A stretch of DNA of 64,000 nucleotides from Eopsaltria australis (taxonomy: Eukaryota > Chordata > Aves > Passeriformes > Petroicidae). The DNA lies in the NCBI GenBank assembly GCA_034509425.1, contig JAVTVJ010000076.1:744001-808000 (forward strand), given 5' to 3'. Position numbers and translations under genes: made by a program. Positions 24,201 through 37,100 of the stretch are shown here, in pieces. The first letter of the stretch is position 1, and each line of letters starts with the position of its first letter. Under the pieces are notes generated by a model, which was given only the letters and a program-made list of their open reading frames with translations, was not told the origin of the DNA and searched no databases.

Positions 24201-27200
24201 GACACCTGACTTGACAAACCACAACACTGACCCATCATAATAGTTCTTATATTCCTGTTCATCCATCCAAGACTGGTCTAGTAAAGGTTTTCAAACTCCA
24301 GCTCAAATCCTGAGACTAGACAATGTCTGGAAAAAGACTTCTTCCTTTTTTTTTCCTTAGTATTTTCATTGGCTTTGTCTTCTTTTTTTTTTTTCCTTTT
24401 GAACAGAGTAGAACAGATACAATATTTGATATCAAAACAACTTTCATATTAATCTGTTAATCACTGTGCACATCCTTTGGGACAGTGCACAGTGATTAAA
24501 GACAGACACAGGTTAGAAGTTTAGCAGGAATAGTTTCAATGTATTAATGATGCACATTAATGATAGTGCAGAATATGAACAGACACTTGGATTTCAAGAA
24601 ATTGCTCAAGACATCGAGTGAGATCCCAGTTGACCATAATATACATTGAAATGAATTTATTTGAGATGTCATTTACTGTCTATCACAAAAAGGCATGGTT
24701 TTGCTGTGGCACACGTCAGTAGCTAATACATACAGTCTTGTTCTGAAATGTCACAAGAGAGAAAGCTTTCATTTTACCTCCATAAAATATCTGAGCATTT
24801 TCAGGTGATGTCACTGCACAGTTTTTATTTCTGCTCTGCATAACTACCTTTGCATGACTGGCGGTTCTTTTAAGTTTCTGCAGCTCTGTGGTGCTTGGTT
24901 ATGTTCTTTAATTTGCTGTACTGTTCTTGCAGAACATGTTTCTTCTAATGCCAGCGATAGTGAAAGTAGCTACAGTAAGTTACTGCTTTCATTAGAGTCC
25001 TTTTATTTTGCATTGCTTGTTCTGTTTCTTTTATTTTGTTTCTCTCCTTGCTACTCTTTTGTTAATGTTAAAAAGATCATTGGAGCAAATGGCTTGGAAT
25101 TCAAATTTATGACCATGTCTTGAGTACAAAACTATAAAAGAAAACTGGCAAATTTTATAAGAGAAGGGAGAAAGGTTGTTACTTGTGATGTATTAGGGAC
25201 ATAAAGCTAAACGTGGCTTTGGGTAGCCTATGCAAGTCAGGATTATTTCATTTAGTGACAAAGGTTTATTTCAGTGGGGGCAGAGGAAGTTTCTTGATGA
25301 TCTTTTAAGAGTAAAGTTACTGCACAATCAGTCAAATCTGCAAGAGGCATCCTTTTTACAAGGTCACAATTTTTGCTTGCATTTCTGCATGCCTGTATGG
25401 AGGGCTAAGAAACAATCCCAGAAATTTTGTTGAGCCCTTAGTTTTGACAGTACAGATTTCCTAATTCATAGTGCAGTCTTTAACAAAATGTAAGATAGAC
25501 CTTCACTGCTTAGGCACTGCCACTGAATGTCATTGATATGATGTAGGTGAAGGTTCCAACCCTGCAACCTGATTTGCTTGGATTTACAGACTCCGTGTGA
25601 TCATATAATCAAGAGGCAGATTGTATGTTCTGGGTAACTCTTAATGCCCATAAATTTAACCAATATCACTATTTCTTGGAGGTTCTGAAAAGCAGAAAAA
25701 AAACCAAGGCATTAAATAAATTACTAGAAATTTAATAAAAGATAACTAAGACGACAAAGTGCTTGCTAGATCACCCAGTTGTTTCATTTATTCAAGCCAT
25801 TTGCTTAACAAATCGAGTTTTCCACCAGTCACTCAGCACTTGTGCTAAGCACCCACATACACTCAGGTAATCAATGGTATCATACCTCATGTTTACTAGA
25901 CCTGATATAAGGCATAGCAGTTGAGCTCTGTTGATAAACACTGGTTTCTTTCAGCAAAACTAACGTTATCCTATTGAGAAATGGTAAATTAGTTTGTATT
26001 CTCTTATACTGAAAAGGTTTCCTTGAAAAGCAATTGCCAGAGTCACACGAAAATAATAGGCACTCTTGAATTGCCAAGATCCAATTCTGAACTGTTTTAT
26101 TTTTAATGTGCCCTCTACTTGGGAGGAGAGGAGGATTTTATTTTTGATTATATTTATGTTGAAATACAAGAACCTCTTTCCCCAGACTGACTTTACAATC
26201 AGGAATAAATCAAAGGGTTAAATTTTCAAAAGTTTGCACAAGTCAAATCTCATCCAGATCTGTGTATTTCAGGGAGAGCTCAGAGTAAAAGCCCAGAGGA
26301 GAATCTATGTTGATGAACAGTGCCAAACAGCAGACTTAATAGGAGTGCCCAGTTGCAGCCAAATATTTGGGGCACCTCCACAAAAGCCTATTATCAAACT
26401 TGATCATAAGACAGGCCAGGTAGCCAGTTCTTCATTGGCTGTGGAATAGCTTAAAATAAAATGTGTGTTTTGAGGTGCAATAAAGGTAATAGAAACTGTT
26501 TGGGAAACAGCTGGAACATAGGTACTTGGAAGGAAAAGTAGTGCTGCCATGGCAGTCACTCTCCTTCTAGAGTGGTTTCCATCTGGGCAAGCTCTGGTCT
26601 CACTCCAGCAGTATCCTGTTGGCTGGATTTCCCCACATTCCTGGTATGTCCAACACCTTCTGTCTGGTGGAGAAGATGCTGGCAGGGATTTCTTCTCTGC
26701 CCACAGAATAGCTGTGCCATTAAGAAGCATAGGAAGTCCATCTTAGATTATGCCAAATGAAAGAGGCTTTGAAATACAGAACCTGGTGCCCAAAGGGCCT
26801 GATTTCATTTGCTAAGGATTCACTGGTGTGTGCTAACTTGAATATATGAAGGCATGGCCCTGGCAAATTAGCAACTTTGGTTCCCAGGTGGAAATTAGTG
26901 TTTCAGATGGCCATGGTGGCACCTGACTGTTCAATTTCTACCTGGCCATGGTACATCAGCATATATCCTGTGGAGAATTAAAGCCCTCCTGAGTACAGAT
27001 GATTAATCTTTGAATCTTCAGGCAAAGAGATCTGAGATCTGCTGTGTTGACAGTACATCCCATTGCATAGCTCATCACAGCAAATCTCCCCCAGAAAAGT
27101 TACGTGTCAGGAACCAAGAAAAATCAGATGAGAGTGAGAGGCAAGTGGTCAGAATGAAGTCAACAAATTGTGATGGATGGAGATAAAAGAGATGAGGCCT

Positions 27201-30200
27201 GTCAAAGGAAGTTCTCTTATTTCACTACAGTTCTCACTTTGTGGGACTGTTGAGAAAGGATGCTACACTGTAAAAGCCTATTAACATCTCTGATACGGGA
27301 AGAATAGTTATCAGACATAGTCCTAGGAGATTTCCTAAAGTATTCCTCACTGCCTCCTGATTTATTTATTCCTAATGAAAAGGAATAAAAAAAGAGTGCC
27401 CAAGGTAACATTTCTGGCAGAAGACAGCATGCAGTTACTATTTCTTCTATTCTTGTTTGCATCTGGGTAGCTGGGAATGGAGCCCAGCATCAGCCACTGC
27501 CACAGAACCAAGTTTGTATTAACTCCATTTGGACCCAGCCACGTTGCAGAGTTGTTCTTCAGTGCGTTGTAGTGTCACTTTGAGGAGAGTCTGTGTGTTC
27601 AAAGTGAGGCACTACAAGTTATTTTACAAGGACACCATGTGTGGTGACTTGGAAACACATCTAGCCCTCAGTCTATGCACTGGTGATATGGAGCACACTG
27701 GTGACATGCAGAGGAGAAAAAATGGAAAGTTGGAAAATTCATGGGGAGCAAATAGAAAATCACTGGAGGAATCAAAGGGTTTGCATGGGGCTGTGACCCT
27801 GTCCCTGTGCCTCTTTTTTTTTCCTGTTTCCCCAGCAAATTATCAGGAACAAAGGGGTTGCCTGCCCCACTGCTTTCTGAATTGTGGGAAGTTTGGGCAG
27901 AGTGGCTGACTGTAAAGCTGCCTGGTGGGAAAGTATCTGGGAGTGCTGGTCAGCAGCAACCAAATATGAGCCAGCAGTGTCCAGATGGCCAAGAAGGCCA
28001 GTGGCATCCTGGCCTGTACCAGCAATGGTGTGGCCAGCAGGACCAGGGCAGGGATTGTCCCCTGTACGGAGCACTGCTGAGGCCACACCTCAAATCCTGT
28101 GTTCAGCTCTGGGCCCCTCACTACAAGGAAGACATTGAGGGGCTGGAGCGTGTCCAGAGAAGGGCAACGGAGCTGGGGAAGGGTCTGGAGCACAAGTCGG
28201 GTGAGGAGCAGATGAAAAGAGGTTGTAGTGAGGTGGGGTTAGTCTTTTCTCCCAAGTAACAAGCAACAGGGAGAAGAAATGGCCTCAAGTTGCACCAGGG
28301 AAGATTTAGGTTAGATAGTAGACATAATTTCTCCACTGAAAATGTTATCAGGCATTGGAGCAGGCTGCCCATGGATGTGGATAATTCACCATCCCTAGCA
28401 GGATTTAAAAGACATGCTCAGGGACATGGTTTAGTGGGACTTGGCAGAGTTGGACTTGTTTTTTCTGACCTAAATGATTCTGTGCTTCTATGATTCTATG
28501 GAATCAGCAATTCACACCTTGGCCAGAACAAAGAAAACATGTGTGGGTAAGAAATGACTGGCAAATGCAGGGTGTTCTACTGCAGAACTTCTTATACATC
28601 CCTTTAAAATCAGGCCAGCTGGAGTCCAGAGTGAGGTGTTCTGCATTTTTTCTGATGGGTCTCTGGCAATTGTTTTAACACATTTCTCTAACTTTTGCTT
28701 CTCATGATGAGCACTTAGTTAAAAGTAGCTAGTGTCAAAACCTGTACTACTTGATCATTCCTAGAACCATTCCAAACCAGCAACACTGAAGGCTTCTGAG
28801 AAATATCCAGGCTGTTACCTGGACAGTGAGGAATAGGGGGGGTTACAAATCAACTGGGCTTTTTCTATGAGATATTCTGATGTGTTCATTACTTTTTAGG
28901 AAATATATTGCTTAATAATTTGAATATTTGGCCGAAGTATTGCTTATATCTCCAGGGTTAAAAAAACAGAAGTCAGATATATTTTATTTCAAAAATATAA
29001 TTGAAAGTCCTCCAATGTGGTCCCAAGAGAAAATTCTTTGACCACTTCTAAGCAACAAGAAATTGCAAAAAGTAAACCAGATTTCTTAGCCAGTGCCCTC
29101 AACACTTGGTTTATTATAAAAAATAGGGCTTGGGCCAACAGTGAGATATTCTTTCTCCCAGCAGATAACCTTCAGCTCCATTAATTTCAGGGTGAACCAC
29201 AGACACGTTTGAGAGCAGAATCCAACCTTCCATAAACATTTTTGGTCCAGGAACAAATGCTGGCTTGATCTTAAAGCATTTGAGATGCTACACAGCTGCT
29301 GCTGAATCACACAGCCATGCTCTTATGACGTCTATGTTAGTTTATTTGTTCCTGTTCTCAGCAGTAAAGCCAAGTTTGCAGAGTGGTATATAAAGTCCTG
29401 GTCTAGCAGAAATTTGTTCTTTTTGTGATAAGGACACATACAGCCAATTTTGACTTATCCCTGGACAAGTTAATCAAACCATGATTGAAAGTTTATTTTG
29501 AGCTCTGTAACTTAAAATGTTCTGATTTCTTTTTCAAACCAAGCTTGTAAGGACAGATTTTTTAGCGTGGACTCATCAGTTTTTATTTTACGAGACATGA
29601 TTTTCATAATGGGCATGAATTTCAAGTCTCTCTCCTGCATATGTGTTGTAACACTCTTACACATAGTTCAGTAAAGGTTTTTACAGCTGTCATCAAAATT
29701 ACACACACATTGTGGCATCTATTTAGTCGAATTGCATAACTGGTTGTGATTGCACCAATTACCTAGAGAGGCAATACATAACTAAAAGTTAAAAATAAGA
29801 AAAAGTGGTAGAAAAAAATTCTTAACTCTCTGTGAACAAATCAGCAAGTCACTCTTCTAATGAGATTTGCAGATTCAGAACAAGATTAAAGTAGTCCTGG
29901 TTATTACAATATGCTACTGATTAATAAGGACACTTCCATTGGCTCCCCAGAATTACTGTATTCTTCAGGTATACTCAAATTGGCACAAGTATTGAATTCT
30001 CATTTTATGCCCACACAGCTATATTGATCTTTGCTCGTAGACAACTTTTCAGTCGTAAGTTCTTGCTCAGACTACTGATGATCATTTTACATATTGGATT
30101 TCCAGCCTTTCATAGCTATCGTATTTCCAGAAATCACATGTTTATCCACATAAATAGGGGCCCAGCAAAGGGATTTTGAACCAAGTAGAGGCTGGAATGT

Positions 30201-33200
30201 TGACCATCCAGTGCAGTCTGTGCACAAGAAACAAAGCAAGAAATTGATTTCTCCCAAGATCTTGCAAATACAAGTAATTCATATGTTAGCCCAAAACCTA
30301 AATGGATGGTAACAGTAAAAGAAGCCTTCTTTGATTTGAAATCCAACTGAGTAACAACATTCAGACAAGAGCTTGAAAACTAAATTAATTTGGCTCATCT
30401 ACAAGAATTTCACATGTGTGAAATTGGTGATGGTAACCACCACTATTAGTCCAAAAAAAATCAATGAACCCAAACATTCACTTTGACTTTTTAAAATCAT
30501 AAATAACTTTTAGCTGTCTTCACTAGTACTACTTTCTTTTTATTTCCCTACTTAGATCTCTTTTCAAATTTTTTCATTCAAAGACATTAATAGGATGTCA
30601 AAATCCATGGATTTCCACTGCAGGAGTTGATGGATGAGGGAGGGTGTTTGTTTACATGGTGGCTGCCCATGGCAGCTGACAGCAGCTCTCCTGCCCCATT
30701 ATGCACATGATGGCTGCAGGTACACCAGACCTGTGGAAGCCCTGAATGCTCTGGCAAGGCAGTAACAAATGGGGCCTTTTCATGGGTTACATGAAAAATG
30801 CCTGATACCTACCAGGTCTGCAATGAAACTGGTTTTGAGTCTTTCACAGGCTCTCTGCCATCTAATCAAAAAGGAAAAACAGAGGCATCACACTAAATCG
30901 ATTCAGAACTACCCATCTGAAACCCTATAAAATCCCTTTAAAATATTAAATTAATACTCTATATGAAATTTATCTGGCAGCACAGGACCTCATTGCCTAG
31001 TTTATAGAGGTTATGAGTTACATCAAACTCCAGGTCATTCTTGTCTTCTCAAGCATGAGAAAACACCAACAAGCAAACCAAGAACAAAGGGAAGCAGGGA
31101 GTGGTCCTGAGAAAGTGAAAGTTCTCCAATAATTTTATCCATAAGTATATTACATTTTGGAAACTTTCCTTTTTCTTTCTTCCATTTCCTTATTTTATTT
31201 ATTTTCTTCTCTTTTTGGCTTGATGGAATTTTAATGAAGAACAGGGAAGCATACATAAAGGTCTATTTCTTTTTTTCTCTTTTTGTTTTATCTGTTAGAT
31301 GCCACAAAGGTTTTCCAGATCAATATAGCTAACCTGTGCTAATTAAGCTGTTAATGTGGGTGGTAAATGAGGCTTAGGCAAATGATAAGAGCCTGTGTCC
31401 TGATGGATTTCACACTTTCTTACACCTCAAAGCCATCACAAGGTTATATCAATCTGATTATTGATTGACTCCAGAGCTCTTCATTATACTTAATACTTTA
31501 TGGACTACCTCAAAACCATGCAGAACTGACTGAGTGGAGATCATTACAGAGTACCATCTGGTATGTTAACATGCAAAACAGCCTCTGAGCACCTACAGGA
31601 TTTTGTCTGGACAGTACATGGCAGGATTTTATTCACTTAGAAATTTAAGCTTCCTGAGTCCTTTTTCCAGAAACGAAAGTAGTGGAAATAGTGCAGCTTT
31701 TCCCCACACTCACATTCCCATGTTGAGTCTGGAACTGACTGAAGATCCTTACCTCGGGAAGATGTCTGTCTTTAAGTTCTTGTATATCACAGTCAGCCTC
31801 AACGTTTCTCCTTACTTACTGCAAACCTTTCCAATGGCTTAAACTTCACAATTTGAGTGGGCTGGAGAATTTTTCTTTGCTTTCAACCTGGCCACAGGTT
31901 CCCAAGACATTTGTAAAACAGGCTCATTTTTCTCCCTAGCCCATCCCTACTGAGAGTGTGGATGTACCAAAAGCTTTAGCATGGGGTCATGTCTGCCAGA
32001 GACTGGGCAAAAAATAAAGTAAAATCTGTGCTGGCATGTCAGTGCTGGTTATAAATCTGTGCCAAAGCCAAGTGTTAGTCCACAGGAAGAAAAAAAAGAA
32101 GAATAGTTTCAGAGTTACTGCCTGCTTGCCTCCAATTGCTGTTGACACTGTCAGTCCCATGAGATTCTGCTGTTTAACTGCAGATGTCTGCGTCTGGCCT
32201 TGCTGTTTAAATGCTGTTATGGGACAATGGAGACAAACTCATCCTTCTGACTTTTTCTCTCCTCACAAAGTGGGCATGTAAAATAGGTCAGATGACTCCT
32301 GTCTTAGAATAAACACTTGCCTATTTGCAGGCAGCCATTGGCTTCAAAAGCTATCTAGGGACTAGCTTAGACATAAGCACTCAAGACTCAGCTTTCTGAA
32401 GTTAGTGAAATGAAATAAATCCCTGCTGTGAATCTGTTTGCTAATGAAACAAATATTTTCAAGTTGAAGATGATACATCCCTTTGGTTGGTATGTGATGG
32501 CTTCATTGCCCACTCCAAAATTGACTTTCTCAGGCTGTTGAAAAATATAGCTTTGGCTTCAGTGGGGTAGAGGACAGACAAAGCAGCACCATCCTTGTCC
32601 AGCCTGGAGAGTGGATTTTTTCATCTCCAGAGAAATGAGGCATCCTGTGTTCTACATCACCCCTAAAATTTACTGAGAAACTTAAGAGAAACCATCACAT
32701 CTGATAGCTAAAACCTATTGTAACAATAATTCTAAGTTTCCAACTTTGCAAAAAGCCAAAGATAAGTGATTACAATATTAAACATTTGCAAACAGAAAAG
32801 AAAATCCCTTGTCCACACTCCTCATATGTTATGTGGTCTTGTCCTCAAATGCTGTCTAATTTCTTCTGTTTATTAAAAATTATGTTCTCTCCTTTGCTGC
32901 TTCAGCACTATTGCTAGGCTGGAGTTGGTCCTGTCAGTTCTCCCCCTCTCCTAACACATTAGTACAGGTGGTTTTTTGCTGTTTCTGTCATTGTCAATAA
33001 TTACAACAATATTTTTACTTGAAGAGCTCTCTTATACATTTGTCACTGCTGCCTAAATACTATATCACACACGAAAAAAATCTACCAATGTAGCAGATTC
33101 ATGGGGTGGGAATCAACTTAAGATTTAACCACTAAAAATTTTGTGCCTTCTTGGGAGCTAGGCATTGCATCCAATACAAAGCCTCAAGGGCAACTCAGAC

Positions 33201-34067
33201 AGCAGTCAGACTACTTCTGGGTGAGGTGTACTCCCCTCTAAATCCTACATGTATTTCCATCAGGCAAGGCAGCACTCTTCCCCTGTTTGTTCACACTTGG
33301 GTACGGCAGGAGCCCACCACAATAATATAACACAGGCTTATGTGCATGCAAGCAGATGAAACAAAGGTATTTTATAAAGCACTGGTGTGCCTTAGGATTC
33401 TCTTTCTTCTGTAGTATCTAAATGAGTTGCAAAATGCCATCTGTGGATCTTCTCAGAGACAAACCCTGAACTGAGCAAAAATAAAACCATCATTTGAAAC
33501 TTTGCTAAGTTGTATTTAGGACCTGCCAGAGCCCTCATGTGGTACCAAGAATGTGACAGTGACCCAGAAAGAGAAATGAGCAGGAATTATTCATGCTTTA
33601 GATGAAGAATCCTCCTCCCTCTCCTCTTGCACTCCCTTGGATGGGAGGACAGCGATGCATCGGGACTGCACACCTGCACCCCAGTAGTCACGGTCCATAG
33701 AGTGCCACTTGTTTCTCATGGCAAATTTCTCTGCTTTAGTCCCCTAAACGTCACCATGAGAAAACAGCACTGTCCTAACAGGGCAGAGGGAGGACAAATG
33801 TATAAAATATGATGCTGTGAGATCTTTGCTGAAGACATTCAAAACCTGCCTAGACATTATCTTGTACAGTCTGTTCTAGGTGCTTTAGTGGGGGGGGGGA
33901 TTGGAGTAGATGATCTTCGGAAGCTGAAAGTCCCTTTCAGCCCCAGTCATTCTGTGAGTCTGGGACTTGTGTTCAGGGAAAGGATAAGGATCAGAAAATA
34001 GCTCATAGCTAGATATTAGGCTGGGAATGCACTAGACTATAGAGGCTACGCACTGAAGAACAGTCAA

Positions 34068-34110
<43 letters not shown>

Positions 34111-37100
34111 TGTACATAAAAATTGTTCTGTCTAGGTAGACTGTTGATTTACTCTGCAGCAACATGATAGCGCCTTAACAATAAGAAAAGAATTGCATCT
34201 TAAATTCCTGCAATATCCTTGTAAACAGCCTTGTATCAAATGACAAATAAAGGCATGTTGCCCGTCAGTAAAAAAGCCCAATTTCAGTAAATACAATTGA
34301 GGCACATGGAAGGGGAGGGCGGGGAAGGAAAAAACTGTCTCCATACCTGGAAGTTATGATGGACTTTGGAATGGTTCAGGTGAGAGGCTTATCAAGACAG
34401 AAGTGTTGAAACTGGTCTGTCTCTATGTGAAGCATTTTATCAAACTTTAGTACCTGACGTGTTGCTCATCAGCTTCAATCTGTTCTCTTTCTTCTCTCAT
34501 CAGGAGGCCAAGAAGACTGCATCCTTTCATATGAACCTGTCACAAGACAGGAAAGTAAGTTTCAGCTTCTTTTCTATCACTCTTCCTTATATTTTTCGTT
34601 TCAGGGTTTGGGGGCCAGCAGAGCAGTAAATCTTTCTCTGACAGTCCCAGATTCTCTGTAGCTTCTTTTTCATGGACATTCAGTCTATTTTCATAAGAAA
34701 AAAATGATGTTGTGGTATTCCTTGGAAGCCCCCACTTCTTAACATTCCCAGTACATTTTCGTGGGCTTCACTAGTACAGCACGTTAAACAGTCTATAAAA
34801 TACTGATGTACATTTTCTAGATTTACTTCAATATTGTTACATGGAAAGCCTTTATTATTTTGCTTCTCATGTGATATGTGCCACTATCCAGGGCAGACAA
34901 ACATATGGAAAGGCAACTGAAAATAGGAGCACATCCATCTGGCTTAATGAGGGTTGCACTCATATAACTTGAGGAGAAAAAAAACTACAATAGCCTTTCT
35001 ATACCTCACGGAAGAGTCCATCTGCCAGCATTTGGGAGCGGGCTTGTTGAGCAATAGCAAATATTTCTATGCTTCTACATAGTCATTTGACTTGTGGTCC
35101 CCATGGATCAACACAGAGCTCTGCAGTGGTACTCATTCCATTACCTTTTTTCATGTCAATAAATAAAATATTCATCAATAAAATGTGCACCTAAGTTTTC
35201 ACTTCATACATAAAGACAACAACTCTGGTTAGTGATATTTGGATAAATTTATTTATTATTGTGGGTAAGATCATTGAAATGTGCCTTTCTTTTTGTTCTT
35301 CAGTTAATTACACCAGGCCAGTTATTATTCTGGGTCCTATGAAAGATCGGATCAACGATGATTTGATATCAGAATTCCCTGATAAGTTTGGGTCATGTGT
35401 ACCACGTGAGTATGATTTTATTCTCTAGTTCTGCCGCTGAGTGAAGTGTATCCCTTGGTGCCACACATTAAGTAAATTTCTCTGAAAGCAGCATCCATGA
35501 ACTATACATAGCTGAATTTCTCAAAAGTCATTTCTTCATGAGACAGAAAAGGGGAAAAGAACTAATACATTAAAAAAAAAAAAAAGTTTGTGAACACCTG
35601 GAAAAAAATTCTGCAAAGTTTGAAATTCTGGTAAAGTGTAAAATGTTTCAACTCAATTGCACAGCATCCACCAATAAATATACAGAATAATCTGTGATTA
35701 GTGTGAGATATAGACTGGTAAATCAGAAAGCAGTGCTAGACCCTGAATTAAACACAGTATTTATATCTTGGACCATTAGAGCTTGCTGTTTATTTGAAGC
35801 CCTGATTGCAGTTGTGCTTCATTTTAAATGGTTGTCTCTGGCAATACACTAACTTAAAACTACTAGAGATGAGAACAGAATCAGGCTTATAAATAAGGCT
35901 AAATTGAGTTGATGAGATCACAAGTCATTTTATCACCATAATAACATTAAATTTAAATTATGAAATGCATTTTCTATTTGAGGTTTGTATGGGATTCTGG
36001 TGAAAAAAGTGGAATTCTGGTAAACCTTGATTTTATTTTAGCCTGTATTGATTGGAGGTGAATATCAGAAGGTATTAGTACTAAAAGACAGCTTTATTGT
36101 CATAGCTCCATTGAAAACAACATGTAGCAGCCAAAGATCTGCTCTCAGATGTGAAGTGCCTTTACTTAGAGGAGACCCAGGATTGCCCATTGAGCAAACC
36201 ATGGCTGCATTTTTTGCACTGAATGTTTTTTCAGACTTCTTGATCTTCTGTCTTTTGTTTCATGCAGATACCACACGGCCAAAGCGTGACTATGAAGTGG
36301 ATGGCAGAGATTATCATTTTGTCATTTCAAGAGAACAAATGGAAAAAGATATCCAAGAGCACAAATTTATAGAAGCTGGACAGTACAATGATAATTTATA
36401 TGGAACTAGTGTCCAGTCTGTGAGATTTGTGGCAGAAAGGGTAGGTTGACAGTAGTTTTATTGCCTGTGCAACATGATCTGCTTTGTTTCCGCATTGTGT
36501 CTCAGACATGATTCTCTGCCAAAAATATAAAATAGCTGCAAAACGGCATCCTACTATTTATAGACTTTATAATGACTCCACAAGTGGAGTCTCTGACTTT
36601 GAATGACATCATTCTTGGCACTGTCTGTACTTGGATGTAGTGCCATGGATTCAGGGTTCTAGCACAGTGCTTCGAGTATTCCTCAAAACAGCATCTACTC
36701 TTCCCTCTGTAAGACAGGTAGATAAACTAAATCACTTTCACAGAGGCAAAAGAACGAACCACAGAAAGATTAAATTATTTGCCTCAAGTACACAGGGAGT
36801 CTTTGATGTAAACAAGAATTAAGAACATGGACATCCTATTGCTTTTATGAACTGATTTTCCTCATCTTGAGAAAATCCTCATGCCCCTGAAAATTTCATC
36901 CCAGTGAAATATAAATCCCAAGTTTGTTCCTGTTTCACCAGTGTATATTTATACTGGCACCAAAGCAAAGGAAAGAATACAGAGTAGTGGAGCACATGCC
37001 CTGAGCTCCCCCTTCCCTGGTGTGCCAGTAGTGGCCCCATTCCAGGGCACTGCATCACAGATTTGCTTCCTATCTTTTGGCAGATCAGCAGCAAACTCTG

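Larger units (their letters stand above)
22164..24932 (+). other. DLG2: DLG2 intron before the optional 42-nt exon
   Basis: 2.8 kb of non-coding DNA. It holds a TTTTG repeat at 22195-22217, GCATG/TGCATG words at 22252 and 22323, a perfect hairpin at 24457-24499 and a TGCATG at 24851-24856. No transposon was recognised. Confidence 0.85.
24975..34503 (+). other. DLG2: DLG2 intron (9.5 kb)
   Basis: Non-coding. A CR1 copy at about 27900-28500, another fragment near 33812-33962 and an (AT)n tract at 34071-34108 are the recognisable contents. The first 120 nt after the optional exon are strongly U-rich. I see no other gene. Confidence 0.8.

Noticed and set aside
27807..28259. 150-codon open frame resembling a gene
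   Set aside because: It runs across the CR1 insertion and is not the CR1 pol frame in a continuous form; it is repeat-derived noise.
30408..30427. AATTTCACA-TG-TGTGAAATT inverted repeat
   Set aside because: Nine-base arms in AT-rich DNA; common by chance and not near an exon.
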